A DNA stretch of 64,000 nucleotides from Streptomyces netropsis (GCF_014203545.1 NZ_JACHJG010000001.1:806001-870000), one strand, 5' to 3'; positions 1-7,978 are shown, numbered from the stretch's first letter. Notes: generated by a model from the sequence alone, not told the origin. Program-made: numbers and translations.

Positions 1-28
1 CGCTACTGACGCACGGCCACAGCTCACC

Positions 29-65
29 TCGCCTCCCGCACCCGCCCGGCGGGTGCGGGAGGCGA
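29..65 (-). terminator. Terminator of the FAD oxidoreductase gene
   Basis: An inverted repeat with 18-bp arms (29-46 and 48-65, GC-rich, nearly no loop as drawn) begins just after the stop codon of the minus-strand gene ending at 69. There is no clear U-tract, as is common for Streptomyces terminators. Confidence 0.75.
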
Positions 66-68
66 CGT

Positions 69-1598
69 TCACTGCGAGCCGCGCCAGTCCGCCCCGGACA
101 CGATGAGACCGGCGACCAGCGCCCCGGACATTCCGGCGTGGGCGAGTCCGCCACCGGGGTGGGCGAAGCCGCCCGCGAGATGGAGACCGGGCACCGGGGT
201 CGCGTTGCCGGGGCGGAGGAAGCCGCCGTCCGCACCCGCCAGCACCGGCGCGGGCACCCCGCCGCCCTCGGCTCCGACGGCCGCTTCCGTATCGGCCGGA
301 GTGCGGACCTCCCGCCACAGCAGCCGCTCCCGCAGCCCCGGTACGGCCGCCGCGGCGGCGTCGACCATCCGGTCCGCGAAGCCGTCGGCGGTCGGCACGT
401 CGGCCCAGTCGACGCGTCCGTGCGGTGCGACCGTGGCGACGAGCGTGACGGCCTCGTGCCCGCCGTCCGGCCGGGTGGCCGGATCGTCCGGACGCAGCAC
501 GGTCACCGTCGGCCGGTAGTCCCCCCGACCGGAACCGGAACCGCGCCCGGCGGCCGGTCGGTCGTCGTCGCCGAAGACCGCGGCCAACTCCGCCGCCCGG
601 TCGCCCGTGTGGACCACCGTGCGGTGGACGACGCCGTCGGGCCGGGCCCCGCCCAGCGCGAGGAAGACCGTGAACCTGCCGGGCGGCACTGGCGCCTGGG
701 GCTTCGCTGCCGCGCCCGGCGCGATCGCCGCCAGCCGCCCGGGCGAGACCCCGGCGACCACCATGTCCGCCTCGGCCACGCTCCCGTCGGCCAGCTCCAC
801 CCCGGCGGCACGCCCGTCCTCCTCCAGCAGACGGACCACCTCCGCCTCGAAGTGGAACTCCACCTTGCGGGCCCTGCACCGCTCGTACAGTGCGTCGGCG
901 AGCGCCCGCACGCCGCCGCTCACGTACCAACTGCCGAAGGTCTGCTCCATGTAGGGCAGCACGGTCGCGCTCCCGGGGGCGCGGCGCGGGTCCAGTCCGT
1001 ACGCCAGGGCGTGGCTCTCCAGGAGGGCGGCCAGCCGCGCGTCCCCGAGCTCCCGCTCCGCGACGGAGGCGAGGGTGACCGGGCCGCGCCGCCTGAACAG
1101 ACCGCGCTTGCGCACCGCGGGGTAGGGGTCCTGGCCCAGGGCCGCGTGGTCCTCGCGCAGCGGCTCCTCCAGCAGCGGCCGGCGGGTGGCGTCCCAGACC
1201 TCGCGCGCCCGGTTGACCAGGTCGCTCCAGCGCTCGCCCGCGCCCGGGCCGACCGCGTCGTCCAGCGCCCGGACGACCCCGGCCCGGGAGGCGTTGGGCA
1301 GCGAGACGTCCGTGCCGTCCGCGAAGACGTGCCGGCTCGCCGGGTCCACCTGGGACATGCCGACGCAACGCTCCAGCGGCTCCTTGCCCGTCTTGACGAA
1401 CAGGTCGCGGTAGACGGCGGGCAGATGCAACAGCCCCGGCCCCGTGTCGAAGACGAAGCCGTCCCGCTCGAAGCGCCCCACGCCGCCACCGTGCGTCGCC
1501 GCGCGCTCGTACACCGCCACCCGGTGGCCCGCGACGGCCAGCCGGGCGGCGGCTGCCATCGCGCCCATCCCGGCGCCGATCACCACAATCCGTGCCAT
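69..1598 (-). CDS. FAD-dependent NAD(P)-binding oxidoreductase, phytoene desaturase (CrtI)-like
   Basis: A 509-residue flavoprotein of the CrtI/carotenoid desaturase-isomerase superfamily. The N-terminus MARIVVIGAGMGAMAAAARL is a dinucleotide-binding GxGxxG fold. It is followed by the FAD-contacting GVGRFERDGFVFDTGP stretch, and the C-terminus has the closing FAD motif around AGGFAHPGGGLAHAG. I chose the ATG at 1598 because the Rossmann strand starts there, although the frame stays open upstream to 1676. A TAAAGT hexamer ends 7 bases before this ATG, so the mRNA may be leaderless. No crt synthase lies beside it, so a carotenoid role is not shown. A generic polyprenoid or amine oxidase-like redox role is as likely. 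Confidence 0.85.
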   Translation of the reverse strand: MARIVVIGAGMGAMAAAARLAVAGHRVAVYERAATHGGGVGRFERDGFVFDTGPGLLHLPAVYRDLFVKTGKEPLERCVGMSQVDPASRHVFADGTDVSLPNASRAGVVRALDDAVGPGAGERWSDLVNRAREVWDATRRPLLEEPLREDHAALGQDPYPAVRKRGLFRRRGPVTLASVAERELGDARLAALLESHALAYGLDPRRAPGSATVLPYMEQTFGSWYVSGGVRALADALYERCRARKVEFHFEAEVVRLLEEDGRAAGVELADGSVAEADMVVAGVSPGRLAAIAPGAAAKPQAPVPPGRFTVFLALGGARPDGVVHRTVVHTGDRAAELAAVFGDDDRPAAGRGSGSGRGDYRPTVTVLRPDDPATRPDGGHEAVTLVATVAPHGRVDWADVPTADGFADRMVDAAAAAVPGLRERLLWREVRTPADTEAAVGAEGGGVPAPVLAGADGGFLRPGNATPVPGLHLAGGFAHPGGGLAHAGMSGALVAGLIVSGADWRGSQ

Positions 1599-1702
1599 GC
1601 CAGTGACTTTATCCGGCGGCACCGACACCGCCGCCCGGCGCCTTCCCCCGGCCGTCCGGCCGCTCACGGCCGTCACCGCCGCTGAGGCTGAACGCTCAGG
1701 CT

Positions 1703-1718
1703 TGAGTACACGTACTCA
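1703..1718. promoter_or_regulatory. Inverted repeat upstream of the oxidoreductase (possible operator)
   Basis: TGAGTAC and GTACTCA are perfect 7-bp arms separated by AC, about 105 bases upstream of the oxidoreductase start. A looser CTGAG-N8-CTCAG pair lies directly beside it (about 1682-1699). The size fits a dimeric regulator site. The regulator is unknown. Confidence 0.4.
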
Positions 1719-1887
1719 GTACCGGAGATGAGTAGCTGCGCGGATGGGACGGGGGCCGCGCGGAAGGAAGAGTGGTGCCCACGGAAGAGCCGGAGCGCCG
1801 GACCGCCGACACGGGGCGGCGGAACGGCGCGACGGCTCGGCCGTGACGGGGGAGAACCGGGTCTCCACGGGGGAAACGCGGAGGCCC

Positions 1888-1931
1888 GGGGGTTCGGGGG
1901 AGTACCGGGGGAGCACGGGGGAGTACGGGGG
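1888..1931 (+). repeat. Five G5 tracts: potential G-quadruplex in a 426-base intergenic region
   Basis: The gap 1599-2024 has no gene I can support. On the plus strand it carries five runs of exactly five G (1888-1892, 1896-1900, 1907-1911, 1917-1921, 1927-1931) with loops of 3 to 6 bases, an irregular 10-base periodicity. It lies downstream of the tetR terminator and upstream of the oxidoreductase promoter, both on the minus strand, so the C-rich strand matches the sense direction. Confidence 0.6.
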
Positions 1932-1933
1932 AA

Positions 1934-1981
1934 CGCTGTTCCGGTGCGGGCCGAGGGGGATCGGACCGCACCGGAACAGCG
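1934..1981 (-). terminator. Terminator of the ATPase-yhgE-tetR operon
   Basis: Perfect 16-bp arms (1934-1949 and 1966-1981) enclose a 16-base loop that can itself pair (CCGA with TCGG). It lies 44 bases downstream of the tetR stop codon. Confidence 0.75.
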
Positions 1982-2024
1982 CCGTTTCCGTCCGGCGCCC
2001 GCCGTCCGCGCGTGTGCGCTCCCG

Positions 2025-2639
2025 TCAGCGGCCGGCGCCGCCGACCCGCCCCTGCAACAGCCGTGACAGCGCCGAGTGCACCTCCTCGACCGACCGCTCC
2101 GGCTGGTACGACTGCCAGTCCAGGGCCGCCACCAGCACCATCCCGAACAGTGCCGACGCCGTCAGCGGCACGTCGATCTCCGGGCTCAGCTCACCGGCGG
2201 CGACCGCCTCCCGCAGCACGGACTCGATGACCGCGATCGCCTTCTGCCGCACCTGCATCAGCGTCGACTGCCAGGCCCGGTTGGTGCGCCACAGCTCGGC
2301 CACGTACAGCTGGGTGAGCGCCGGATAGCGCGAGATGAAGTCCAGCCCGGCCCGGACCATCGCGTCCAGCGCGTCGACCCTGCGGCCGCCGCGTTCGGCG
2401 CTCTCGTCGGCGGCCCGCTGCAGGGAGTCGGTCAGCAGCTCGATGCCGTGCCGCAGCAGCTCCTCGAACAGCACGGACTTGCTGGCGAAGTTGTAGTAGA
2501 CCGTGCCCTTGGCGACGCCGGCCCGTTCGGCGATCTCGTCCACCGTGGTGGAGGAGAAGCCCTGCTCGGCGATGAGGGTGACCGCCGCCTCGAAGAGCTT
2601 CCGCCGGGTGTTCTGACGGCGCGTACCGCTGCTGTCCAT
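2025..2639 (-). CDS. TetR/AcrR family transcriptional regulator
   Basis: A 204-residue repressor. Residues about 8-55 form the TetR DNA-binding domain (FEAAVTLIAEQGFSSTTVDE, then the recognition helix AKGTVYYNF). The rest is the helical ligand and dimerisation domain. I chose ATG 2639 because AGGGAG lies 9-10 bases upstream. A GTG at 2678 would add 13 residues but lacks a ribosome site. The gene is the third in a minus-strand operon after the ATPase and YhgE genes, 44 bases downstream of yhgE. By TetR family precedent it probably represses the operon through the palindrome at 5626-5645. The inducer is unknown. Confidence 0.92.
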   Translation of the reverse strand: MDSSGTRRQNTRRKLFEAAVTLIAEQGFSSTTVDEIAERAGVAKGTVYYNFASKSVLFEELLRHGIELLTDSLQRAADESAERGGRRVDALDAMVRAGLDFISRYPALTQLYVAELWRTNRAWQSTLMQVRQKAIAVIESVLREAVAAGELSPEIDVPLTASALFGMVLVAALDWQSYQPERSVEEVHSALSRLLQGRVGGAGR

Positions 2640-2683
2640 GGGGATGATTCTCCCTGTCGGCGAGGTGTCGTCGCTCACAGGGC

Positions 2684-4822
2684 TCACAGGCTCAGCTCCG
2701 GGTGCAGCCGGTCCACCGTCCAGACCTGCTTGCGCCGTGCCGTCCACGCGGTGAGCGTCAGCGCGCCCAGCGTGAACGCGGCCAGCACGCCGCACGCCTG
2801 CCACACCGGGGCCGGGCCGCCCCCGGTGATGAGGTGGCGCAGCCCGTCCACCACGTAACTCATCGGCAGGAAGGGGTGGACGGCGTTGAAGAACCCCGGG
2901 CTGGTCTGCACCGGATACGTGCCGCCGGCCGACGTCAGCTGGAGCATCAGCAGCGCCAGGACGAGAATGCGCCCGGCCGGACCGAAGCGGGCGCCCAGCC
3001 ATTGCACGATCGCGGCGAAGCACGCCGTGACCAGGACCAGGAAGCCCATCGTGGCGGCGGCGCGCGGCAGTTCCAGCCCGAGCAGCCAGTGCAGCACGGA
3101 CAGCAGCGCGCCGGCTTGGAGCACCCCGATCGCGGCGACCGGCAGCCAGCCGGCGAGGGCGATCCGCCAGCCGCCCGCACCGATGGCCAGGGCACGCCGG
3201 TTGAGCGGCTGGATCAGCATGTAGGCGACCATCGCCCCCACCCACAGGGAGAGCGGGATGAAGTAGGGCGCGAAGCCGGTGCCGTAGTTGGCCGCCTTGT
3301 GCGTGGCCTCGGAGGCCAGCGCGACCGGGTCGGCCATCACCCGGGTGCGGGCGTCACGCTCCTTCTTGCCGTAGTCGGGGATCCGGTCCACGCCGTCCCG
3401 CAGCCCGTCGGCGAGTTCGGCGGAGCCGTCGGAGAGTTTGAACATGCCGCCCTGGAGGGTGCCCGCGCCTTCGCGCAACTTCCCGATCCCGCCGTCCAGA
3501 TCGCCGGCCCCCTCCTTGGCGGTGCCGAGCCCGCTGTACAGCCTCCCGGCCCCGGAGTGCAGCGCCCCGGCGCCCTCGGCGACCTTCCGCGCGCCCGCGT
3601 CGAGGGCGTTGACCTTGCGCACGGCACCGTCGATGTCCCGGGCGAGGTGCGGGGCCTCCTCGGCGAGCCGCACGGCGTAGGTGTGGAGGGTGTCCAGCGT
3701 GCCCGGCAGCCGGTCCAGCGCGCCGTTCTCGTTGTGGACCAGGGCGCTCAGGGCCGCGGCGCCGTCGGCCGACTTCCCGGCGGCGAACACCGCCTTCCGC
3801 AGCTCCGGGCAGACGGTGTCGGGTGCGGCCGGTTTCCCCGCCCCGCACGACGTGTCGTAGGCGGCGGCCAGGGCGTCCGCGGCGCGGCGGCTGCCCTCGG
3901 CGAGCCGGGCGGCGGTGGCGGGGGAGGGCAGGTCGTCCAGGTGGTCCCGCAGTGTCTTCGTCTCCCTGGCGACGACGCGGGCGGTGCGGCCGATCTCCTC
4001 GGCGTTCTCCTTGACGAAGGCGCCCTCCTCGGCCGCGACGCCGTTGACCTTGTCGGCCAGTTGCCGGGTGCCGTCCGCGACCTTCCGCGCGCCCGTGGCG
4101 AGCTCCTGCGACTTGGTGTCCAAGGTGCCCGCCCCGGTGTGCAGTTCGTCCACGCCGTCCTGGAGGTCGCCGCTGCCCTTCTTCGCGTCGGCCAGCCCCT
4201 TCTCGAGGTCTCCGGCGCCCTTCTGCGCCCTGCCGATCCCGTCGTCGAGCTTCCCCGCGCCCGCCGCGGCCTTCGCCGTCCGGTCGTGGAGGTCGGAGAA
4301 GGAGACGAAGATCTTGTCGTAGAAGGACCGGGAGGTCTTGCGGGAGGCGGCCGCCCGCACTTCGGCGAAGACCGTGCGGGAGATCTGGCCGACGATGTAG
4401 TTGTTGGAGTCGTTCGTCCGCACCTGGAGCGCGCCCGTCCGCGGGGTCCGGCCCGAACTGGAGGCGACCTGTTCGCTGAAGTCGGCGGGAACGGTCAGCG
4501 AGAGGTAGTAGGTGCCGTCCTCGACGCCCTTGCGCGCCGCCTCGGCGCTCGTCTCGTGCCACTGGAACGACTTGCTGTCGCGCAGCCCCTTGGCGATCGT
4601 GTCGCCCGCGCCGAGCTTCCGGCCGTCCACCGTGGCGCCCCGGTCCGCATTGACCAGTGCCACGGGCACCTTGTCGAGGCGTCCGTAGGGATCCCAGAAG
4701 GACCACAGGTACAGCGCGCCGTAGAGCAGCGGCAGCAGCAGGAGCGCGACGAGTGCCGCGCGGGGGAGCCTTCCCCTGCCGAACCGCCTCAGCTCAAGGG
4801 CGGCCAGTTTCGGCGAGCGCAT
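2684..4822 (-). CDS. YhgE/Pip family membrane protein (ABC-2-like permease)
   Basis: A 712-residue membrane protein. It has one N-terminal transmembrane helix (residues about 22-43, ALVALLLLPLLYGALYLWSF), then a conserved VALVNADRG stretch of the YhgE N-terminal domain. A long extracytoplasmic helical region follows, rich in heptad repeats of GAGxLxxG type typical of YhgE. About five transmembrane helices close the protein as an ABC-2 type membrane domain (residues about 520-700). The family includes phage infection protein and ESX/type VII-linked proteins, and many act as exporters of unknown substrates. The start overlaps the upstream ATPase gene by 29 bases, which points to coupled translation and a joint complex. 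Confidence 0.92.
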   Translation of the reverse strand: MRSPKLAALELRRFGRGRLPRAALVALLLLPLLYGALYLWSFWDPYGRLDKVPVALVNADRGATVDGRKLGAGDTIAKGLRDSKSFQWHETSAEAARKGVEDGTYYLSLTVPADFSEQVASSSGRTPRTGALQVRTNDSNNYIVGQISRTVFAEVRAAASRKTSRSFYDKIFVSFSDLHDRTAKAAAGAGKLDDGIGRAQKGAGDLEKGLADAKKGSGDLQDGVDELHTGAGTLDTKSQELATGARKVADGTRQLADKVNGVAAEEGAFVKENAEEIGRTARVVARETKTLRDHLDDLPSPATAARLAEGSRRAADALAAAYDTSCGAGKPAAPDTVCPELRKAVFAAGKSADGAAALSALVHNENGALDRLPGTLDTLHTYAVRLAEEAPHLARDIDGAVRKVNALDAGARKVAEGAGALHSGAGRLYSGLGTAKEGAGDLDGGIGKLREGAGTLQGGMFKLSDGSAELADGLRDGVDRIPDYGKKERDARTRVMADPVALASEATHKAANYGTGFAPYFIPLSLWVGAMVAYMLIQPLNRRALAIGAGGWRIALAGWLPVAAIGVLQAGALLSVLHWLLGLELPRAAATMGFLVLVTACFAAIVQWLGARFGPAGRILVLALLMLQLTSAGGTYPVQTSPGFFNAVHPFLPMSYVVDGLRHLITGGGPAPVWQACGVLAAFTLGALTLTAWTARRKQVWTVDRLHPELSL

Positions 4823-5603
4823 CTGCCGCGTCCTCCTCGTCGGTGGTGTCCGTCCCGGCTTCGCGGCGGGCGGTCGAGACGACGACCGTGCCCTCGGGCG
4901 GCGCCGTGCCGCACACCGCGAGCACGGTCGTACCGGCGTCGGCCACCGACCGCAGCAGCGCCCACGCGCGCGTGCGCTCCGCGTCCGAGAGCTTGAGGTC
5001 GGTGTCGTCCACGGCGAGCAGCCGTGGACCGCCGATCAGCGCGAGGGCCACCGACAGCCGCAGCGACTCCAGCCGCTCCAGGTCCCGTACGGCCGTGCGG
5101 TCGCCCTTGGGCAGGGCCGTCAGGTCCAGCCCGGCGGCCGTCAGCGCCGCCTCGACGCGGGCCCCGGCCTCGGCCGCCCGCTCGGCGCGCGGCCGCAGCA
5201 GACCGCGCAGCGGGCCGCCGAACCGGCGGCGCAGCAGCGTGCGTTCCCGCAGGTGCTCGGCGACGGTCAACGAGGTGTCGAGCTCGGCGACACCGGGTAC
5301 GTGCGCGAGAGCGCTGATGCGCCGGACCGCCGCCATGTTCCGCCGGTGCGCGCCGCGGCCCGTTCCGGACAGCGGCAGTCCGGCGACCTCGGCCCGGCCG
5401 GCGCCGGCCCGCATCCGGCCGGTGAGCGCGAGCAGCAGACAGGTGCGGCCCGAGCCGGAGGGGCCCTCGACGGCGACGAGCGCGCCGGGTGCGGCCGTGA
5501 GGTCCACGTCGCGGAAGGCCCAGCCGCGAGGGCCCCGGACGCCGAACCCCTCGGCCGTGACGGCGGCCCCGGGCGGGGCGTCGGTCGGCGGAGCGCTGTT
5601 CAC
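4794..5603 (-). CDS. Degenerate ABC-type ATP-binding protein paired with YhgE
   Basis: A 269-residue protein with the layout of an ABC nucleotide-binding subunit (A-loop and strand order GVRGPRGWAFRDVDL, then a P-loop). The Walker A motif reads GPSGSGRTC, so Arg replaces the invariant Lys. No LSGGQ signature can be found, and the Walker B region reads RLLAVDDTDL instead of LLLDEP. It may bind nucleotide weakly or serve as a structural partner. I chose GTG 5603 because GGGAGG lies 5 bases upstream. The open frame extends to 5972 without protein-like sequence. It is the first gene of the operon with yhgE and tetR. Confidence 0.85.
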   Translation of the reverse strand: MNSAPPTDAPPGAAVTAEGFGVRGPRGWAFRDVDLTAAPGALVAVEGPSGSGRTCLLLALTGRMRAGAGRAEVAGLPLSGTGRGAHRRNMAAVRRISALAHVPGVAELDTSLTVAEHLRERTLLRRRFGGPLRGLLRPRAERAAEAGARVEAALTAAGLDLTALPKGDRTAVRDLERLESLRLSVALALIGGPRLLAVDDTDLKLSDAERTRAWALLRSVADAGTTVLAVCGTAPPEGTVVVSTARREAGTDTTDEEDAADALAETGRP

Positions 5604-5625
5604 ACGAACCTCCCGTACCAGAAGC

Positions 5626-5645
5626 TGCACTGACCGGTCAGTGCA
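5626..5645. promoter_or_regulatory. 20-bp perfect palindrome, candidate TetR operator
   Basis: TGCACTGACCGGTCAGTGCA is a perfect palindrome 23 bases upstream of the first gene of the minus-strand operon. On that strand it overlaps a possible -35 TTGCAC (5646-5641), with a 17-base spacer to TTCTGG. TGACCGGTCA-centred palindromes are typical sites of exporter-linked TetR repressors, so autoregulation by the tetR at 2025-2639 is the likely use. Confidence 0.75.
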
Positions 5646-5764
5646 AAAGGATGCGGGGGGAGCCCCCGCGGCCGTCAACCACGGACGAAGGTTTTCGGCC
5701 TCCACCGCCCGCGACCGAACGCGCCAACTGCCCCCACGCACGGTGTTCGCGCAGGTCAGGGCGA

Positions 5765-5787
5765 TTGTCAGTGGTGTGCCCCACGAT
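5765..5787 (+). promoter_or_regulatory. RecA-NDp (PafBC-type) promoter motif before the HEPN gene
   Basis: TTGTCAGTG (5765-5773), an 8-base spacer and CACGAT (5782-5787) match the actinobacterial LexA-independent DNA-damage promoter TTGTCRGTG-N8-TAnnnT. The only departure is C for the first T of the -10. The gene start is 58 bases downstream. Confidence 0.65.
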
Positions 5788-5844
5788 GGGGGCATACGGC
5801 GGCCCCGCCCGCGTGCGGACCGCCCCCGACGAAGGAGGTTCGTC

Positions 5845-6372
5845 ATGGCCGGTAGCGCGAGCGACGTCCGTCCCGTCCCGCCCCTCCAGCCCGTCCCGCG
5901 CCGCGCGGCGACCCCGCCCGCGGCCCTCGACCTGCTCACCCAGGCCCAGCACGGGCTGGCGGAAGCCGCCACGCTGCAAGCCCCTCACGAGCGGTACGCC
6001 ACCGCGCACCTCGCCGCCCTGCGCACGGCGGCCGCCGTCCTCGCCGTGCGGGGCCGCCCCGAGACCTCCGAGCGGCGTCGCCGGAGGATCCGCAGCGCCT
6101 GGGAGGTCCTGCCGGAGGTCGCCCCCGAACTCGCCGAGTGGAGCGCCCTGTTCGCCTCCGGCGCTCCCCGCCGGGCCCGCGCGGAGGCGGGCATCCGGTC
6201 CGCCGCGAGCCGCCGTGACGCGGACGATCTGCTGCGCGACGCCTCGGCCTTCCTCCGGCTCGTCGAGCGGATGGTGGTGCTCCAGCCGAAGTTGCCGCTG
6301 GAGCAGCCGGCCCGCCCGGCCCACCCGGCGCTGCCCCGGCAGCCGGCCGCCCCGCGCGACAAGGCGGGCTGA
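5845..6372 (+). CDS. SAV_6107-family HEPN domain protein
   Basis: A 175-residue mostly helical protein that I recognise as the SAV_6107 HEPN family of Streptomyces (dcw-adjacent in S. avermitilis, as here). The HEPN part spans about residues 28-150 (LDLLTQAQHGLAEA, then YATAHLAALRTAAAVLAVRG). The tail is proline/alanine-rich. HEPN proteins include RNases and nucleotidyltransferase partners. I see no clear RxxxxH catalytic motif, so a non-catalytic role is possible. ATG 5845 has a strong AAGGAGG ribosome site. The RecA-NDp motif upstream suggests induction by DNA damage, which would be its best functional clue. Confidence 0.88.
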   Translation: MAGSASDVRPVPPLQPVPRRAATPPAALDLLTQAQHGLAEAATLQAPHERYATAHLAALRTAAAVLAVRGRPETSERRRRRIRSAWEVLPEVAPELAEWSALFASGAPRRARAEAGIRSAASRRDADDLLRDASAFLRLVERMVVLQPKLPLEQPARPAHPALPRQPAAPRDKAG

Positions 6373-6474
6373 CGCGGCGGACCGGAACCGCGGCGTCCCC
6401 GCCGGAGGCGGGCGAGGGTTGTGTGGCCCCGCCGCGCCGCCCATTAGGCTGGGCCCCGCCGACGACAGTCCTTC

Positions 6475-6501
6475 GTCGCCGCCGCCGAGGCGGCGGCGAC
6501 A
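6475..6501. other. GC-rich hairpin between HEPN and methyltransferase genes
   Basis: CGTCGCCGCCGCC and its complement flank GA, giving about 13 paired bases just before the methyltransferase ribosome site. A TAGGCT hexamer (6447-6452) upstream could be a -10. The hairpin would then lie in the leader. It may attenuate expression or simply reflect composition. Confidence 0.4.
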
Positions 6502-6523
6502 CCGCGCCGAGGAGCCACCCGCC

Positions 6524-7288
6524 GTGTCAGACCCGCTGCGCCCCCGGGCGTCCCTCCGTACCGCCGTGGTCTGGGAGGTCCTGCGGGACGCCCTCGGCCG
6601 TCGGGCCAAGGCCGTCGGCGGGGACGCCGCGGGCGAGCTGGAGGTCCTCGACACCGGTGGCGGCTCCGGCTACTTCGCGGTGCCCCTCGCCCGTCTCGGA
6701 CACCGGGTCACCGTCGTCGACCCCAGTCCCAACGCCCTGTTCGCGCTGGAGCGCCGGGCCGCCGAGGCCGGGGTCGCCGACCGGGTGCGCGGGGTCCAGG
6801 GCGACGCCCACGGCCTGTTCGACGTGGTCGAGCGCGGCGGCTACGACGCCGTCCTGTGCCACGGCGTGCTGGAGTACGTCGACGACCCCGCCGAGGGCGT
6901 CCGCAACGCCATCGACGCGCTCCGCCCGGCCGGCACCCTCAGCCTGCTGGCGGCGGGCCAGGGCGGCGCCGTCCTCGCCCGCGCCCTCGCCGGTCACTTC
7001 ACCGAGGCCCGGCAGATCCTCTCCGACCCGGCCGGCCGCTGGGGCGACGGCGACCCGGTCCCGCGCCGCTTCACCGCCGACCAGCTCTCCGAGCTGGTCA
7101 CCGAGGCCGGGCTGGCCGTCAGCTCCGTGCACGGCGTGCGGGTCTTCGCCGATCTGGTGCCCGGTGTGCTCGTCGACACCGAGCCCGGAGCCATCGACGC
7201 GCTGCTCCAGCTGGAGGCCGCGGCGGCCGAGCTGCCCGCCTTCCACTCCGTGGCCACCCAGCTGCACGTCCTGGCCGAGCGTGGCTGA
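6524..7288 (+). CDS. Class I SAM-dependent methyltransferase
   Basis: A 254-residue Rossmann methyltransferase. Motif I is VLDTGGGSGYFAVPLARLGH (residues about 43-62). An acidic ribose-binding residue follows in VTVVDPSPNA, then the post-I GDAHGL and the motif IV region YDAVLCHGVLEYVDDP typical of methyltransferase 11/UbiE-like folds. The substrate cannot be read from sequence. GTG 6524 has GAGGAG about 10 bases upstream. It is co-directional with the HEPN gene, 151 bases downstream. Confidence 0.88.
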   Translation: MSDPLRPRASLRTAVVWEVLRDALGRRAKAVGGDAAGELEVLDTGGGSGYFAVPLARLGHRVTVVDPSPNALFALERRAAEAGVADRVRGVQGDAHGLFDVVERGGYDAVLCHGVLEYVDDPAEGVRNAIDALRPAGTLSLLAAGQGGAVLARALAGHFTEARQILSDPAGRWGDGDPVPRRFTADQLSELVTEAGLAVSSVHGVRVFADLVPGVLVDTEPGAIDALLQLEAAAAELPAFHSVATQLHVLAERG

Positions 7289-7445
7289 CCGCACGCGGTA
7301 GGTCACAGGCCACCCGATCAGCCCGTTCGCCCCGTATGATCGGTGGACACCGTCCGGCATGGCGGATCGGCGGGCAGGGAATGTACGTCCCGACGTCATC
7401 GATCGCCACACCGCATCGGTGGGCGGATTGGCGCAGAGGGGCGGG

Positions 7446-7474
7446 TTTCACGGGGGCGATTCCCTGCCTATCCT
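7446..7474 (+). promoter_or_regulatory. Candidate HrdB-type promoter of the DUF3040 gene
   Basis: TTTCAC (7446-7451), a 17-base spacer and TATCCT (7469-7474) lie 51 bases upstream of the DUF3040 start. The rest of the 237-base gap 7289-7525 shows only a weak bulged hairpin (about 7315-7352) behind the methyltransferase gene. Confidence 0.5.
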
Positions 7475-7525
7475 GAAAGGGTCGCACCCCGGTCGCCCCC
7501 CGCGACCGACGAGTAGGAGGACTCC

Positions 7526-7924
7526 GTGCCGCTCTCGGAGCACGAGCAGCGCATGCTCGAGCAGATGGAGCGAGCGCTGTACGCCGAAGATCCCAAATTC
7601 GCCACAGCGCTCGAGGGCAGCGGCCTGCGCACGTACACCCGGCGACGGGTCTACCAGGCGGTCGCGGGTTTTCTGGTGGGCATCGCGCTCCTCATGGCCG
7701 GAATGGTCGCCCAACAGATCTGGATCAGCGTGGTGGGGTTCCTCGTCATGCTGGGATGTGCCGTGCTCGCGGTGACGGGGTGGCGCAAGGCGCCCAGGCC
7801 CGGAGCACAGGCCGGACCCGCCGCGATGGGCGGGGCACCCCGGCGACAGGCCCGACAGCGCCGTACCGTGATGGACCGGATCGAGCAGCGCTGGCAGCGC
7901 CGCCGTGACGAACAGGGCCACTGA
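7526..7924 (+). CDS. DUF3040 domain membrane protein
   Basis: A 132-residue protein of the actinobacterial DUF3040 family. The N-terminus PLSEHEQRMLEQMERALYAED is the family signature. It is followed by two transmembrane helices (residues about 48-68 and 71-87) and a basic arginine-rich tail that should lie in the cytoplasm. Function is unknown; relatives often sit near dcw genes. The ribosome site AGGAGG lies about 5 bases upstream of GTG 7526. A bidirectional terminator follows. Confidence 0.92.
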   Translation: MPLSEHEQRMLEQMERALYAEDPKFATALEGSGLRTYTRRRVYQAVAGFLVGIALLMAGMVAQQIWISVVGFLVMLGCAVLAVTGWRKAPRPGAQAGPAAMGGAPRRQARQRRTVMDRIEQRWQRRRDEQGH

Positions 7925-7978
7925 GCCCCGCATTTCTCGCAGGAACGCGCGCGGCTGACGCGCGCAGAGGTCCGTGAA

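Noticed and set aside
1696..1971. Small minus-strand ORFs over the G-rich repeat region
   Set aside because: Pro/Arg/Ser-rich frames without ribosome sites; the period comes from the G-tract repeats.
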